From: G965222505 sp965222505
GTDB taxonomy: Bacteria; Bacteroidota; Rhodothermia; Rhodothermales; DATKEJ01
DNA length: 64,000 nucleotides
Assembly (NCBI GenBank): GCA_965222505.1
Contig: OZ244956.1
Coordinates: 744,001 to 808,000 of the forward strand
Direction of reading: 5' to 3'
Shown: one piece after another, positions 35,287-43,403 of the stretch
Numbering within the stretch: position 1 is the stretch's first letter
Layout: the number at the start of each line of letters is the position of its first letter
Notes under the pieces: model-generated
Seen by the model: only the letters and a program-made list of their open reading frames with translations
Database searches by the model: none
What the model was told of the DNA's origin: nothing
Position numbers and translations under genes: made by a program

Positions 35287-36726
35287 TCAGCGTTGGATTT
35301 GGGGATAAGAAGCCAAAACACGAACCATGCGATCCTGTGCCTGGCGGATGGTACGCGCCCGCACCGAAAAATGGTTGGTCAAAATCACAAAGCCCAAGGG
35401 GGTTCCGTCTTTCGCGGTGACGTATCCGCTCAGGCTCCGAACATGTTCCAGCGTGCCGGTCTTGGCCCGGACCGGCACCCCTTCGAGGCGGCGGTCCAGG
35501 GTGCCGCGCCCTCCTGAGGGCAGCGAAGCCGTAAAGGCCGCATGCTCCGGATGCGTTCGCATGAAGGCCAGCACATGCCCAAGCGCACGCGCCGTCACCA
35601 AATTTTTTCGGGAGAAGCCTGAACCGTCTCGTATTTGAGCCTGATCCGTAGCAATTCCGGCCCGTTGCAACAGTTGGTGTACCCGGCGTGCCCCACCGGC
35701 TGTTCGGCCCCAGCCTATTGTTCGAAACAGTTGCTCAGCGTACAGGTTATCGCTGCGCTGGTTGGTAACCCGAATGAGGCGGCGTAGCGTGGGGCTCTGG
35801 TGGGTAAACAAGGGCTTGGCCATGGCATAATTGGGGAGTGCTGTCAGATCATCTACATCGACCAGCGACAAGTCCGCTTGAATGCCTGCGTCCAGCAGGT
35901 GACTTTGCAGGCTTTCCAGTGCAAAATGGGTCGGGTTGTAGGCTGGCAAACGTAGCCGCCGGATGCGCCGACGCGGTACGGTACCGGCCACTACAGCCGT
36001 CCGGCTGCCCAGGGCCCGTTGCACCTGCAAACCGCCCCGGCGTCTCCGTTGGCTTACGGTCACGTTGTTCTCAATGTTCAGGTGCGGTACCGGCGCGATC
36101 TCAATCACCGGACGCCGCCCAGACTGGTTCCCGCCACGGACCACCACATCCACAAGGTTATCGTGGTAGGTAAGACCTGCAATGGGTGGGGCATAGGCTT
36201 CGGTCGTTACGGCCTGCACATCCCAACCCGGTGCATAGGGTTCATTATCAAATACATTGTCATCGCCAATGAGCCGCCCTTTCAAGCTGCGCACGCCGCG
36301 CTTGGCCAATTCATTGGCCCAATGTTCAAGAGGATCCGTGTCGATAGATGTACTGCCAAAGGATGGATCGCCCGATCCTTTCAGGATGAGGTCTCCCACC
36401 CAAACCCCATCTGGGCCGCGCATCCCGCTGAAATACAAGGTGGTTTGGTAGCGAAACTCGGAACCCAGGGCATCCAGGGCGGCAGCCGTGGTGAGAAGCT
36501 TCTGATTGGAAGCCGGTATCAGCCCCCGGTCGGCGTTGTGCTGATAGAGGACTTCACCCGTTTCCAGGTCCTGTACGTAGACCCCCCAGAATGCCGTATC
36601 CAAACCCGGTGTATTAAGGATTTCCTCCAGGGCTTCAGACAACGGCACCGGATGATCAGGTGCCCACACCTCACTGTACCCGCCCAAAAGCAGCAAAAAG
36701 AGTAAGCCGATATACCGGAGGGACAT
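35287..36726 (-). CDS. dacB: D-alanyl-D-alanine carboxypeptidase/endopeptidase, PBP4 type
   Basis: A 479-residue class C penicillin-binding protein. The signal peptide is YIGLLFLLLLGGYSEVWAP. The active-site motifs are SNQK (GLIPASNQKLLTTAAAL, about residue 75), SDN (TNQRSDNLYAEQLFRTIG, about 335) and KTG (RAKTGTLEHVRSLSGYV, about 425). The extra domain inserted after the first motif (about 95-270) is diagnostic of PBP4. It trims D-Ala and cuts cross-links of peptidoglycan in the periplasm. ATG 36726 is preferred to GTG 36732. It is first in an operon with mreD and pyk, so wall remodelling and rod-shape genes are together. Confidence 0.93.
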   Translation of the reverse strand: MSLRYIGLLFLLLLGGYSEVWAPDHPVPLSEALEEILNTPGLDTAFWGVYVQDLETGEVLYQHNADRGLIPASNQKLLTTAAALDALGSEFRYQTTLYFSGMRGPDGVWVGDLILKGSGDPSFGSTSIDTDPLEHWANELAKRGVRSLKGRLIGDDNVFDNEPYAPGWDVQAVTTEAYAPPIAGLTYHDNLVDVVVRGGNQSGRRPVIEIAPVPHLNIENNVTVSQRRRRGGLQVQRALGSRTAVVAGTVPRRRIRRLRLPAYNPTHFALESLQSHLLDAGIQADLSLVDVDDLTALPNYAMAKPLFTHQSPTLRRLIRVTNQRSDNLYAEQLFRTIGWGRTAGGARRVHQLLQRAGIATDQAQIRDGSGFSRKNLVTARALGHVLAFMRTHPEHAAFTASLPSGGRGTLDRRLEGVPVRAKTGTLEHVRSLSGYVTAKDGTPLGFVILTNHFSVRARTIRQAQDRMVRVLASYPQIQR

Positions 36727-36890
36727 GCGCACGCAGAAAATCTATCGGGTCATACCGTAATGCAAGACTGAAAGGATGTACGTACTCCCCAAAGGTTCGG
36801 TGAAAAACCGACTTGGTTCAGGATTTGACCGACGTACTAAAGGGAACAGACGTAACTTAGCGAACCCGAGACTGGTTTGCCAAACAAATC

Positions 36891-36921
36891 GTTCTACGTG
36901 CGACGTTCTACGTGCGACGTT
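36891..36921. repeat. heptamer array, GTTCTAC/GTGCGAC
   Basis: Four heptamers in phase: GTTCTAC, GTGCGAC, GTTCTAC, GTGCGAC, then GTT. The unit GTTCTAC is the reverse complement of GTAGAAC, which makes up the array at 37026, so the two arrays could pair. A lone TGTGCGACGTGC copy occurs near 38199. Confidence 0.75.
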
Positions 36922-37025
36922 AAGGTTAATTCCATGTGGAATCATCCCTATCGAAGGTGTTATCGGACAAAATATTAACTTACTTGTCCCCGCCATCCAG
37001 CCTTACTAAACTAGTAGTTTTTCCT

Positions 37026-37074
37026 GTAGAACGTAGAACCCAGAACGTAGAACCCAGAACGTAGAACGTAGAAC
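37026..37074. repeat. heptamer array, GTAGAAC/CCAGAAC
   Basis: Seven consecutive heptamers: GTAGAAC twice, CCAGAAC, GTAGAAC, CCAGAAC, GTAGAAC twice. It ends 8 bp before the ATG of the creatininase-family gene, so it is part of that gene's leader or promoter region and leaves no room for a Shine-Dalgarno site outside the repeat. Confidence 0.85.
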
Positions 37075-37082
37075 CCACCCCT

Positions 37083-37853
37083 ATGCCTGCCCGACCTTAC
37101 ATTCTCGCCGAGACCAATTGGAAACAAGTACAAGCGGCACCGTATGAAGTGGCCGTCTTGCCCTGGGGTGCAACGGAAGCCCACAATTACCACTTGCCGT
37201 ATGCTACAGATGTCATCGAGTCCGATTTCGTTGCCGCAGAGGCTGCCCGACGAGCCTGGGAACGCGGCGTACGGGTGATGGTCTTGCCTACTGTGCCTTT
37301 CGGCGTGAATACCGGCCAATTGGATATCCCCGGATGCATCAATATGAACCCGAGTACCCAGGCGGCGGTATTGCATGATGTCATCGACAGCCTGGACCGG
37401 CAGGGCATCCATAAGCTCCTCATCCTGAACGGCCACGGCGGCAACAATTTCAAGCAGATGATCCGAGAGCTGATCCCCATGTTCCCTGACACCTTTCTGT
37501 GCACGGCCAGTTGGTATCAGGTCCTCGATAATGAGGCCTACTTCGTTGAACCCGGCGATCATGGGGGCGAACTGGAAACCAGTATGGTGATGCACATTGC
37601 GCCGGACCTGGTTCAGCCGCTGGACGCGGCTGGCGATGGACGAAGCGTGCCGTTTAAACTCAAGGGACTGCGCGAGAAATGGGTCTGGTCCCAACGGGCC
37701 TGGGCGCAGGCCACTGTGGATACCGGCGTAGGCAACCCGGCCCAGGCAACCCCTGAAAAGGGAGAAACGTATATTGCAGCCGTATCAGAAAAACTGGCTG
37801 GTTTCCTGGTAGAACTCGCCGCTGCCGACCTCGACAACCTATACGAATCCTGA
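37083..37853 (+). CDS. creatininase-family amidohydrolase
   Basis: A 256-residue member of the creatinine amidohydrolase/MftE/FAPy deformylase family. VAVLPWGATEAHNYHLPYAT carries the metal-binding Glu and His, followed by D of ATDVIESD. VLPTVPFGVNTGQLD, LILNGHGGNNFKQM (second metal His) and DHGGELETSMVMHIAPDLV (catalytic Glu) are all present, so an active binuclear metal enzyme is expected. The real substrate could be a cyclic amide, a formamidopyrimidine or another; it cannot be told from sequence. It is followed after 23 bp by a DUF3098 gene. Confidence 0.88.
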   Translation: MPARPYILAETNWKQVQAAPYEVAVLPWGATEAHNYHLPYATDVIESDFVAAEAARRAWERGVRVMVLPTVPFGVNTGQLDIPGCINMNPSTQAAVLHDVIDSLDRQGIHKLLILNGHGGNNFKQMIRELIPMFPDTFLCTASWYQVLDNEAYFVEPGDHGGELETSMVMHIAPDLVQPLDAAGDGRSVPFKLKGLREKWVWSQRAWAQATVDTGVGNPAQATPEKGETYIAAVSEKLAGFLVELAAADLDNLYES

Positions 37854-37876
37854 CCGATCCCCCGTTAACTCCACTT

Positions 37877-38197
37877 ATGGCAAAGAAATCTTCCAAATCC
37901 AACCGGCGTTCCCAGAAGGGTAAAACGCGGCCATCCAAGCAGGCTGCCGCATCGGCCGAGCACTCCACCTCGCGCCGAAAAACCCGGTCCAAGGGCAACG
38001 TCACGATGCCGTTTGAACGCCGGAACTACCTGCTCATGGGAGCCGGCATCCTGTGCATCGTGCTGGGCTACGTCATCATGCGGATGGAAAATGAAATGGA
38101 CGGATTCATTTCCCTGTACGTAGCCCCACTAATCATCCTGTTTGGCTACATGGAGATTATCTACGCCGTGGTCTGGCGAAAAAAAGAAGAGGGTTGA
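37877..38197 (+). CDS. DUF3098-like small membrane protein
   Basis: A 106-residue protein with a basic, disordered N-terminus (KKSSKSNRRSQKGKTRPSKQ) and two membrane helices: NYLLMGAGILCIVLGYVIM and ISLYVAPLIILFGYMEIIYA. FERRNYLLMGAGILCIVLGY and VAPLIILFGYMEIIYAVVW match DUF3098, a short Bacteroidota family of unknown function often found near the cell-division gene ftsX. It is probably co-transcribed with the creatininase-family gene. Confidence 0.75.
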   Translation: MAKKSSKSNRRSQKGKTRPSKQAAASAEHSTSRRKTRSKGNVTMPFERRNYLLMGAGILCIVLGYVIMRMENEMDGFISLYVAPLIILFGYMEIIYAVVWRKKEEG

Positions 38198-38266
38198 TGT
38201 GCGACGTGCAGGGCCTGCCCTGAGCGGACGCAAAGGATGCGAAAAGCAACTGTTTTTTCGGCCCTG

Positions 38267-38722
38267 TCAACGGTCGATGCTTTTGATCATCATGTAATGG
38301 GGGCCGATGCCGGGAAGATCAAAAGAGGCTCCGTAAATGGTGAAGCCGTGGCGACCGTAGAACCGGGCAGCGGTCGTGCGGGCATTGCACCAGACAATTT
38401 CTCCTGAGGCATCTTGGGCGTGATGCACACAGGCTTCGAGCAAACGAGTGCCATAACCCTGCCGCTGTAATTCCGGCAAGACCGCCATGCCCCGAATGCG
38501 CCACCCCTTCAACTCAGGCGCATGGGCCACAACCTCTTCAAAAACCGACGCAATACCGATCAGGGTTTCTCCATCATATACGCCGTAATGACCGGTCAAC
38601 GGTTCGTCATCCCCCAGGTACACGCACGCCGATACCAACTGGTTGGGCCGCAAGACTTTATGCCGAATCGAACGGGTTTCATCTGCCGAAATACGTTTCG
38701 GAGTAGAATGATCTGTTTGCAT
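38267..38722 (-). CDS. GNAT-family N-acetyltransferase
   Basis: A 151-residue acyl-CoA-dependent acetyltransferase. WRIRGMAVLPELQRQGYGTR LL is the family motif A (acetyl-CoA pyrophosphate loop Q-R-Q-G-Y-G). GETLIGIASVF, ASGEIVWCNARTTAARFYGR and HGFTIYGASFDLPGIGPHYM are also typical of the group. The acceptor substrate is unknown. ATG 38722 is taken because the domain begins shortly after it; the frame is open upstream, but that stretch overlaps the tRNA-Glu terminator region. Confidence 0.82.
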   Translation of the reverse strand: MQTDHSTPKRISADETRSIRHKVLRPNQLVSACVYLGDDEPLTGHYGVYDGETLIGIASVFEEVVAHAPELKGWRIRGMAVLPELQRQGYGTRLLEACVHHAQDASGEIVWCNARTTAARFYGRHGFTIYGASFDLPGIGPHYMMIKSIDR

Positions 38723-38826
38723 CGTCCGTGGCCCTTTGTGGTCCGATCTTACCGTATGCTTCGACACGCGCATCTCGTATGCGAGGAAGGAACTTGCCCC
38801 AAAAAAGCGCCTGACCCACATTGAAT

Positions 38827-38862
38827 AAAGCCTCAATGCTTCAACAAGCATTGAGGCTTTAT
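38827..38862. terminator. bidirectional hairpin terminator after tRNA-Glu
   Basis: AAAGCCTCAATGCTT and AAGCATTGAGGCTTT are perfect 15-bp inverted arms around a CAAC-type loop. The A/T ends let it act on the minus-strand tRNA transcript and possibly in the other direction. Confidence 0.8.
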
Positions 38863-38868
38863 CCAGTG

Positions 38869-38941
38869 TACCGCGTACGGGATTTGAACCCGTGTTACCG
38901 GCGTGAAAGGCCAGCGTCCTAGACCCCTAGACGAACGCGGC
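38869..38941 (-). tRNA. tRNA-Glu (TTC)
   Basis: Minus-strand cloverleaf of 73 nt. Acceptor GCCGCGT (38935-38941) pairs with ACGCGGT (38870-38876) with one G-T. Anticodon stem CTGGC/GCCGG encloses CTTTCAC, anticodon TTC (glutamate). T-arm GGGTTCGAATCCC. CCA is not encoded. It lies 38 bp downstream of tRNA-His, so both come from one transcript. Confidence 0.95.
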
Positions 38942-38979
38942 ATTGAGAGTTAAGGTAGCCAACAGCGTAATTGACGCAG

Positions 38980-39054
38980 GGTGACTGAGGGGAATTGAAC
39001 CCCCGACCTCCAGGGCCACAACCTGGCGCTCTAACCGACTGAGCTACAGCCACC
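38980..39054 (-). tRNA. tRNA-His (GTG)
   Basis: Minus-strand cloverleaf. Acceptor GTGGCTG (39047-39053) pairs with CAGTCAC (38981-38987). Anticodon stem CCAGG/CCTGG encloses TTGTGGC, anticodon GTG (histidine). The extra G at position -1 (39054) faces discriminator C (38980), the histidine identity element. It is the first gene of a tRNA-His/tRNA-Glu unit. Confidence 0.95.
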
Positions 39055-39105
39055 ATGTACCCTTGCGCAAGGCGATCATTCGCCCCTTTTTGCTCAAGGG
39101 CGGCT

Positions 39106-39134
39106 AAAATAATACATTTTTATACGCTTCGCAA
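39106..39134 (-). promoter_or_regulatory. possible promoter of the tRNA-His/tRNA-Glu unit
   Basis: On the minus strand TTGCGA (39134-39129) and TATTTT (39111-39106) are 17 bp apart, about 52 bp before tRNA-His. The spacing fits sigma-70; the -10 box is not ideal. Confidence 0.4.
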
Positions 39135-39164
39135 CCACGATGTAGCGTTCTTTGTTTTTTCAAG

Positions 39165-41546
39165 TCACCGTACCACGGCCACCTTGCCCCGTGCCGTGCC
39201 GGCATCATTTTCTCCTAGGGCCAGGACCAGATAAATGCCTGAGGGCACCAAACGCCCGGCTTCGTCCCTGCCATCCCATCGGGCACGTCCCCCCCGCGCT
39301 TCAATTCGACGCACCAGTGTACCATCCGGGGCCACAATACGAATCCGCGTCTGAGCCACCAGCCCCTCAATAAAGATTGGCGGCAAAGCTGTGCCAGCTT
39401 GTGCTACCGCCGGATTGGGATAGACCAATAAATCCTGCACGCCCGTGGCCGGTGCAATGGCATCCCCCTGCCAACTCAACATGCCCTTGTCCGTTGCGAA
39501 GTAAACGTAGCCCGTCCGGTCATCTACCGTGACGGCGATGACATTGTCAGAAAACAGGGGGGAATTTTCGGTAGTGAAGTGCTCCAATACGGCTGTGCCT
39601 TCGGCATTAATCAGCCAGGCTCCGGTCCTTGAGGCGATCCATTTGCAGTCTGCGGGGTCCACGGCCATGTCGTTGACGTAGAGGTCGCGCAGGAGGAAAC
39701 TCCGGTTTTCGCCCGCTCCCCCAATAGGCCACTGGGCTTCAAACTCGTTGGGGTTGTCCGAAATCACAAATTGGGGAAAAAAGTAATAGGCAATCCCGCG
39801 CTCCGTCCCGATCCAGACCCAACCCTGCCGGTCCTGTACCCAGGCCGTCACGCCTTCGTCCGGCAACCCTCGCCCCCCGGTGCCCCGGCCCCGCAGGTAT
39901 TTAATACGGTCGTCGGTACGGTCGGTTGGGGTGCCGCCGGTATCCCATACGATCAACCCTTGCCCTGCTTCCCGAGCCGGCAAGACCCATTTTTGATTGG
40001 CAGCATCTACATGAATCCGGTGGTATCGGCTCATGGCTGACGGCAGGCCATCCCCCTGTAGTGCAGACAATGCGCGCCAGGTGCCATCGGGAAGCCGTAC
40101 ATTCATGGGCTGAGGACTAAACTCATTGGACACCCACACCACGCCATCGGCTTCGCTGGCTACCCCGCGTACCACCACGAAATTACTTCCGGCTGATGCA
40201 GGGAGCAGCGTAGAATTGGAGGGGTCAAACACCTCAATCGCCCCATCGGGAGAGACCTTTGCCAGCCCCTCACCCAACGAACCGGCCCACACATTACCCT
40301 GGGCATCAACATGGATGGATTCATAGCCGTCCCGTCCTTCGAGTTCGGATACAAAGCGCCCGGAATAGGTGGTCCATGCCTGCCCATCAAACCGATAAAA
40401 CCCGGAGCCTGGCCCACGACGCCCCGCTACCCACAGGTTACCCTGGGCATCAAACGTCAGATCAGTGAACAAGCCTAAAAACGGACCGGCTGGTACGACG
40501 GCCTGCGCAGAGCGGATTTCCCGCCCTTCTGCGGGGATTTCGGGGAATGCAATCAGTCCCTCGGCGGCATCGCCAAGCCAAATTTGGCCATCCGGTCCCT
40601 TGACCAGGGCAACCGGCTCGTTGTATTCGACACTTAACGCGCCATCATCGAACAACACTTCAACCCGACGTCGACGTCCATCAGGGTCCACCACATTTAA
40701 GGCAAACGGAGCCAGGCTAATCAGGCGATCTTCCGAGGTCAACAGCCCTGCAGCACCCGTGTTACTGAGGTCAAGGCCAGACCACGTGCCATCAGGTTGT
40801 AGGACAAACACATCTGTGTCAGTTCCTACGTATATGGTTTCATTGAACCAGACCAGCGATTGGGCCTGTGCGGAGGCGATGTCCGTCTCGACGGTCCAGG
40901 CGGCGGGCTCCCGCAGGTTCACACTTGCCAGGGGTGCGTGGGCCACACCATTGTCCGTTGCAACCCACAGCCCCGCCTGTCCATCCGGCCGGGCTGCAAC
41001 CAGCACATCACGCACGGGCGTTGCCGGGTTCAGGGTGCCCAGGTTGGAAAAGGCATCGCGCACCTCCTGAGCTTCCGGGTCGAACAGAACCAGTCCGAAG
41101 TCGGTTGCTACATATAGCGTATCCCCCAGAACCGACATGTTGTGGATGGACCGAGACGAAAATTGATCGGCCCGCTCAATGTCCAGGAAGGTCTCAACAG
41201 CTCCGGTCTCCACCTTGAGTTGATCGATAGCCCCGTTGACGTACCCGATCCACACACAATTCCGCACGGGATCGTAGGCGATAGCCTGGGCGTCAATGCC
41301 GGAGAGGCCGTTGGTGGTGGTAAACCGGTTGATTTCGCCGGTTGCTGGCGTGTAACTGAAGACGCCCCCGGTTGTGGATACCCACACCGCTATATCCGAG
41401 GCACTCAGGGCTGTCACAGACCGAAAGGGGGTGTGTGCCGTCCATTCGTTTTGAGCCCAAACGCCGGATGCAGAAAGCAGGGTCAGCCCCAAGAGACCTA
41501 TCCCGTACAAGGCCCTTAGGCGAACACGGTTAACCAGGTTATTCAT
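39165..41546 (-). CDS. porZ: PorZ-like T9SS protein with beta-propellers and sorting-like C-terminal domain
   Basis: A 793-residue protein. The signal peptide ends SGVWAQ. The mature start NEWTAHTPFRSVTALSASDI, with VSTTGGVFSYTPATGEINRF and GLSGIDAQAIAYDPVRNCVW, is the PorZ N-terminal beta-propeller. Further WVATDNGVAH, WLGDAAEGLIAFPE, VWIGTERGIAYYF and YFATDKGMLSW units form two-component-propeller-like blades up to about residue 690. The last 85 residues (DLLVYPNPAVAQ ... WDGRDEAGRLVPSGIYLV) are a T9SS sorting-type domain, as in PorZ itself. In Porphyromonas gingivalis PorZ delivers anionic lipopolysaccharide to the sortase that modifies T9SS cargo at the cell surface. ATG 41546 gives the best signal peptide. 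It follows ribH by 41 bp. Confidence 0.85.
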   Translation of the reverse strand: MNNLVNRVRLRALYGIGLLGLTLLSASGVWAQNEWTAHTPFRSVTALSASDIAVWVSTTGGVFSYTPATGEINRFTTTNGLSGIDAQAIAYDPVRNCVWIGYVNGAIDQLKVETGAVETFLDIERADQFSSRSIHNMSVLGDTLYVATDFGLVLFDPEAQEVRDAFSNLGTLNPATPVRDVLVAARPDGQAGLWVATDNGVAHAPLASVNLREPAAWTVETDIASAQAQSLVWFNETIYVGTDTDVFVLQPDGTWSGLDLSNTGAAGLLTSEDRLISLAPFALNVVDPDGRRRRVEVLFDDGALSVEYNEPVALVKGPDGQIWLGDAAEGLIAFPEIPAEGREIRSAQAVVPAGPFLGLFTDLTFDAQGNLWVAGRRGPGSGFYRFDGQAWTTYSGRFVSELEGRDGYESIHVDAQGNVWAGSLGEGLAKVSPDGAIEVFDPSNSTLLPASAGSNFVVVRGVASEADGVVWVSNEFSPQPMNVRLPDGTWRALSALQGDGLPSAMSRYHRIHVDAANQKWVLPAREAGQGLIVWDTGGTPTDRTDDRIKYLRGRGTGGRGLPDEGVTAWVQDRQGWVWIGTERGIAYYFFPQFVISDNPNEFEAQWPIGGAGENRSFLLRDLYVNDMAVDPADCKWIASRTGAWLINAEGTAVLEHFTTENSPLFSDNVIAVTVDDRTGYVYFATDKGMLSWQGDAIAPATGVQDLLVYPNPAVAQAGTALPPIFIEGLVAQTRIRIVAPDGTLVRRIEARGGRARWDGRDEAGRLVPSGIYLVLALGENDAGTARGKVAVVR

Positions 41547-41587
41547 GCCTTCATCCTGTAAATCACCCACAAACCTGGACACAAATT

Positions 41588-42055
41588 TTAGTCGATTTGA
41601 CGAAGGAGGCTGACCATTTCGATGGCCGATGCCGCAGCTTCCGAACCTTTATTGCCGGCTTTGGTCCCGGCCCGTTCAATGGCTTGTTCGATGGTATCTG
41701 TGGTGATAACCCCCAGAATGGCGGGCACACCGGTTTGCAGACTGACATCGGCCACGCCGCGCCCTACCCCGTTGGCCACAAGATCGTAATGCGATGTAGC
41801 GCCACGAATGACGGCTCCGAGACAAATGACGGCATCGAAGCGGCCGGATTCGGCCAGACGCCGAGCAACGAGGGGGATCTCAAAAGCGCCGGGGCACCAC
41901 ACCACCTGGACCTGATCGGTATCTGCACCATGGCGGTTCAGGGTATCGAGGGCCCCTTCGAGGAGCCTGCCGGTGATAAATGCGTTGAATCGGCTAACCA
42001 CGATGGCAAAGCGCATTCCGTCTGCCATCATCCGGCCTTCTATCGTATTGGGCAT
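41588..42055 (-). CDS. ribH: 6,7-dimethyl-8-ribityllumazine synthase
   Basis: A 155-residue enzyme of the penultimate step of riboflavin synthesis, joining a butanone phosphate to the ribityl pyrimidine; it forms pentamers or 60-mers. Seen are FAIVVSRFNAFITGRLLEGA, VVWCPGAFEIPLVARRLAES, ICLGAVIRGATSHYDLVANG and ILGVITTDTIEQAIERAG, all the substrate-binding signatures. No other rib genes are in the window. The downstream porZ on the same strand is probably read from the same message; this pairing has no obvious metabolic logic. Confidence 0.96.
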   Translation of the reverse strand: MPNTIEGRMMADGMRFAIVVSRFNAFITGRLLEGALDTLNRHGADTDQVQVVWCPGAFEIPLVARRLAESGRFDAVICLGAVIRGATSHYDLVANGVGRGVADVSLQTGVPAILGVITTDTIEQAIERAGTKAGNKGSEAAASAIEMVSLLRQID

Positions 42056-42152
42056 GGTTGACTGATCAAGCTGAAAAGGATTTTTTCATGTGCCCTTGTC
42101 AACGTACACCACTGATTCACGTTCCGTTGTAATGTGCACAACGTTATTCATC

Positions 42153-42665
42153 ATGCAACACATCTGGAGTCCCTGGCGCGCACAACACATCGAAACCTTC
42201 AAACGGCAACATGGCCCGGCAGCAGGCACCGGCTCTATCTTCTCGCGTATGGCCGCCGAAGACCGCGACGCCGAAAACCTGATCGTGTGGCGTGGCGCGT
42301 ATGTATTCGTTGTAATGAACCTCTACCCGTATAACAACGGCCATTTGTTGATCGTGCCCTACCGATGTGTAGAAACGTTCGATGCCCTGACCCCTGAAGA
42401 GCAAACCGAAATGGCCCATACCCTCAGCCGGTGTATGATCTGGCTACGGGAAACCCTAAAACCGGAAGGGTTTAATGTGGGATTGAACCAGGGAATAGCC
42501 AGCGGGGCGGGTATACCGGAACACGTGCACATGCATGTGGTCCCCCGGTGGACAGGCGATACCAACTTTATGCCAACAGTAGGAGAGGTAAAGGTCGTTC
42601 CACAGGCCATGCAGGAAACGTACGACCGTTTGTGCCGGGCCGTAACTGCCGACAAAGTGCCTTAG
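42153..42665 (+). CDS. HIT-family nucleotide hydrolase
   Basis: A 170-residue histidine-triad protein. IWSPWRAQHIE is the common N-terminus of the AP4A-phosphorylase-like HIT branch. NLYPYNNGHLLIVPYRCVET and the triad HVHMHVVPRW (about residue 127) are present. It hydrolyses dinucleoside polyphosphates or nucleotide conjugates. ATG 42153 is used since it directly starts the conserved part; a GTG at 42090 is in frame. The 3' end overlaps that of the convergent sigma-like gene by 4 bp. Confidence 0.92.
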   Translation: MQHIWSPWRAQHIETFKRQHGPAAGTGSIFSRMAAEDRDAENLIVWRGAYVFVVMNLYPYNNGHLLIVPYRCVETFDALTPEEQTEMAHTLSRCMIWLRETLKPEGFNVGLNQGIASGAGIPEHVHMHVVPRWTGDTNFMPTVGEVKVVPQAMQETYDRLCRAVTADKVP

Positions 42666-43147
42666 GCTGATTCGAGCAAGTTGAGTTCCAGGGCTGACAG
42701 CGCCCGCCCCATGTAGTGCAGAATGGTTTCTTCGGAAAGGTCGAGGATGTGCGCCAGTTCCCGGTAGGAGAACCCATCCGCCTGATGCAGCAGATACACC
42801 AGCCGGGGAAGCGGTTCAACCGTTTCCAGGGCCTGAATCAGACGGAGGGTGTGCGGCGCTTCGTCATGGCTTAAGCCGCGGACATGCACGCCTTTTTGAT
42901 CTGACGAACTGGCCAGTTCGTAAATGCGCCGTTGCATCATTTTCGGCAAGGGTTCCAGCGGATTCAAGGCCTGGCGATGATGCCAGAGTTCCTTGAACAC
43001 CCCCTGAATCATGGAATTGACAAGCTCCCGATCCCCCACCAGCCGAAAGGCCAAGGCAAACAGTTTGACGTACTCGGACTTGAAAAGCTGCTTGAGGGCC
43101 TTACCGTCGCCTTTACGAATTTTATCGACTACTTGTGGGTCGTACAT
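42662..43147 (-). CDS. ECF-like RNA polymerase sigma factor
   Basis: The product is 161 residues. Region 2-like: GDGKALKQLFKSEYVKLFAL and FRLVGDRELVNSMIQGVFKE. Region 4: LPRLVYLLHQADGFSYRELA then HILDLSEETILHYMGRALSA, a clear helix-turn-helix. The -10-recognition part is less typical than in standard ECF factors and the segment between the regions (QKGVHVRGLSHDEAP) is short, so promoter recognition may be unusual. No anti-sigma gene is adjacent. Regulon unknown. Confidence 0.8.
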   Translation of the reverse strand: MYDPQVVDKIRKGDGKALKQLFKSEYVKLFALAFRLVGDRELVNSMIQGVFKELWHHRQALNPLEPLPKMMQRRIYELASSSDQKGVHVRGLSHDEAPHTLRLIQALETVEPLPRLVYLLHQADGFSYRELAHILDLSEETILHYMGRALSALELNLLESA

Positions 43148-43403
43148 GATATACCGCTTTCGGGGTGATGCTCTCCTGCCTTGATCAGGACTGGCGGATG
43201 CGTGCGCGTATGTTGAGGTTTACGAATATCGGACGGTGTTTTTTCCGTATACGGAAGGTACAAAAACTAAATATAATGTACGCATGTACACCCTTTCGCC
43301 ACCTAAAATTCTTGGATATTCGCCGGGGTCCATGTGTATTTTAGGCCTTCGTTTTGCGTGGCTGACCTGCGTCGGCTGTGCCTTCCAACCGATGTAACCC
43401 TGT

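Larger units (their letters stand above)
36733..37082. other. divergent intergenic region with phased heptamer repeats
   Basis: About 350 bp between dacB (minus) and the creatininase-family gene (plus). It holds two heptamer arrays in opposite orientation (36891-36921 and 37026-37074), annotated separately. Otherwise no gene was seen. It must carry promoters for both flanking genes. Confidence 0.5.

Noticed and set aside
37026..37074. Possible CRISPR or iteron-type origin
   Set aside because: Units are only 7 bp with no spacers; no replication initiator gene or AT-rich melting region is next to it.
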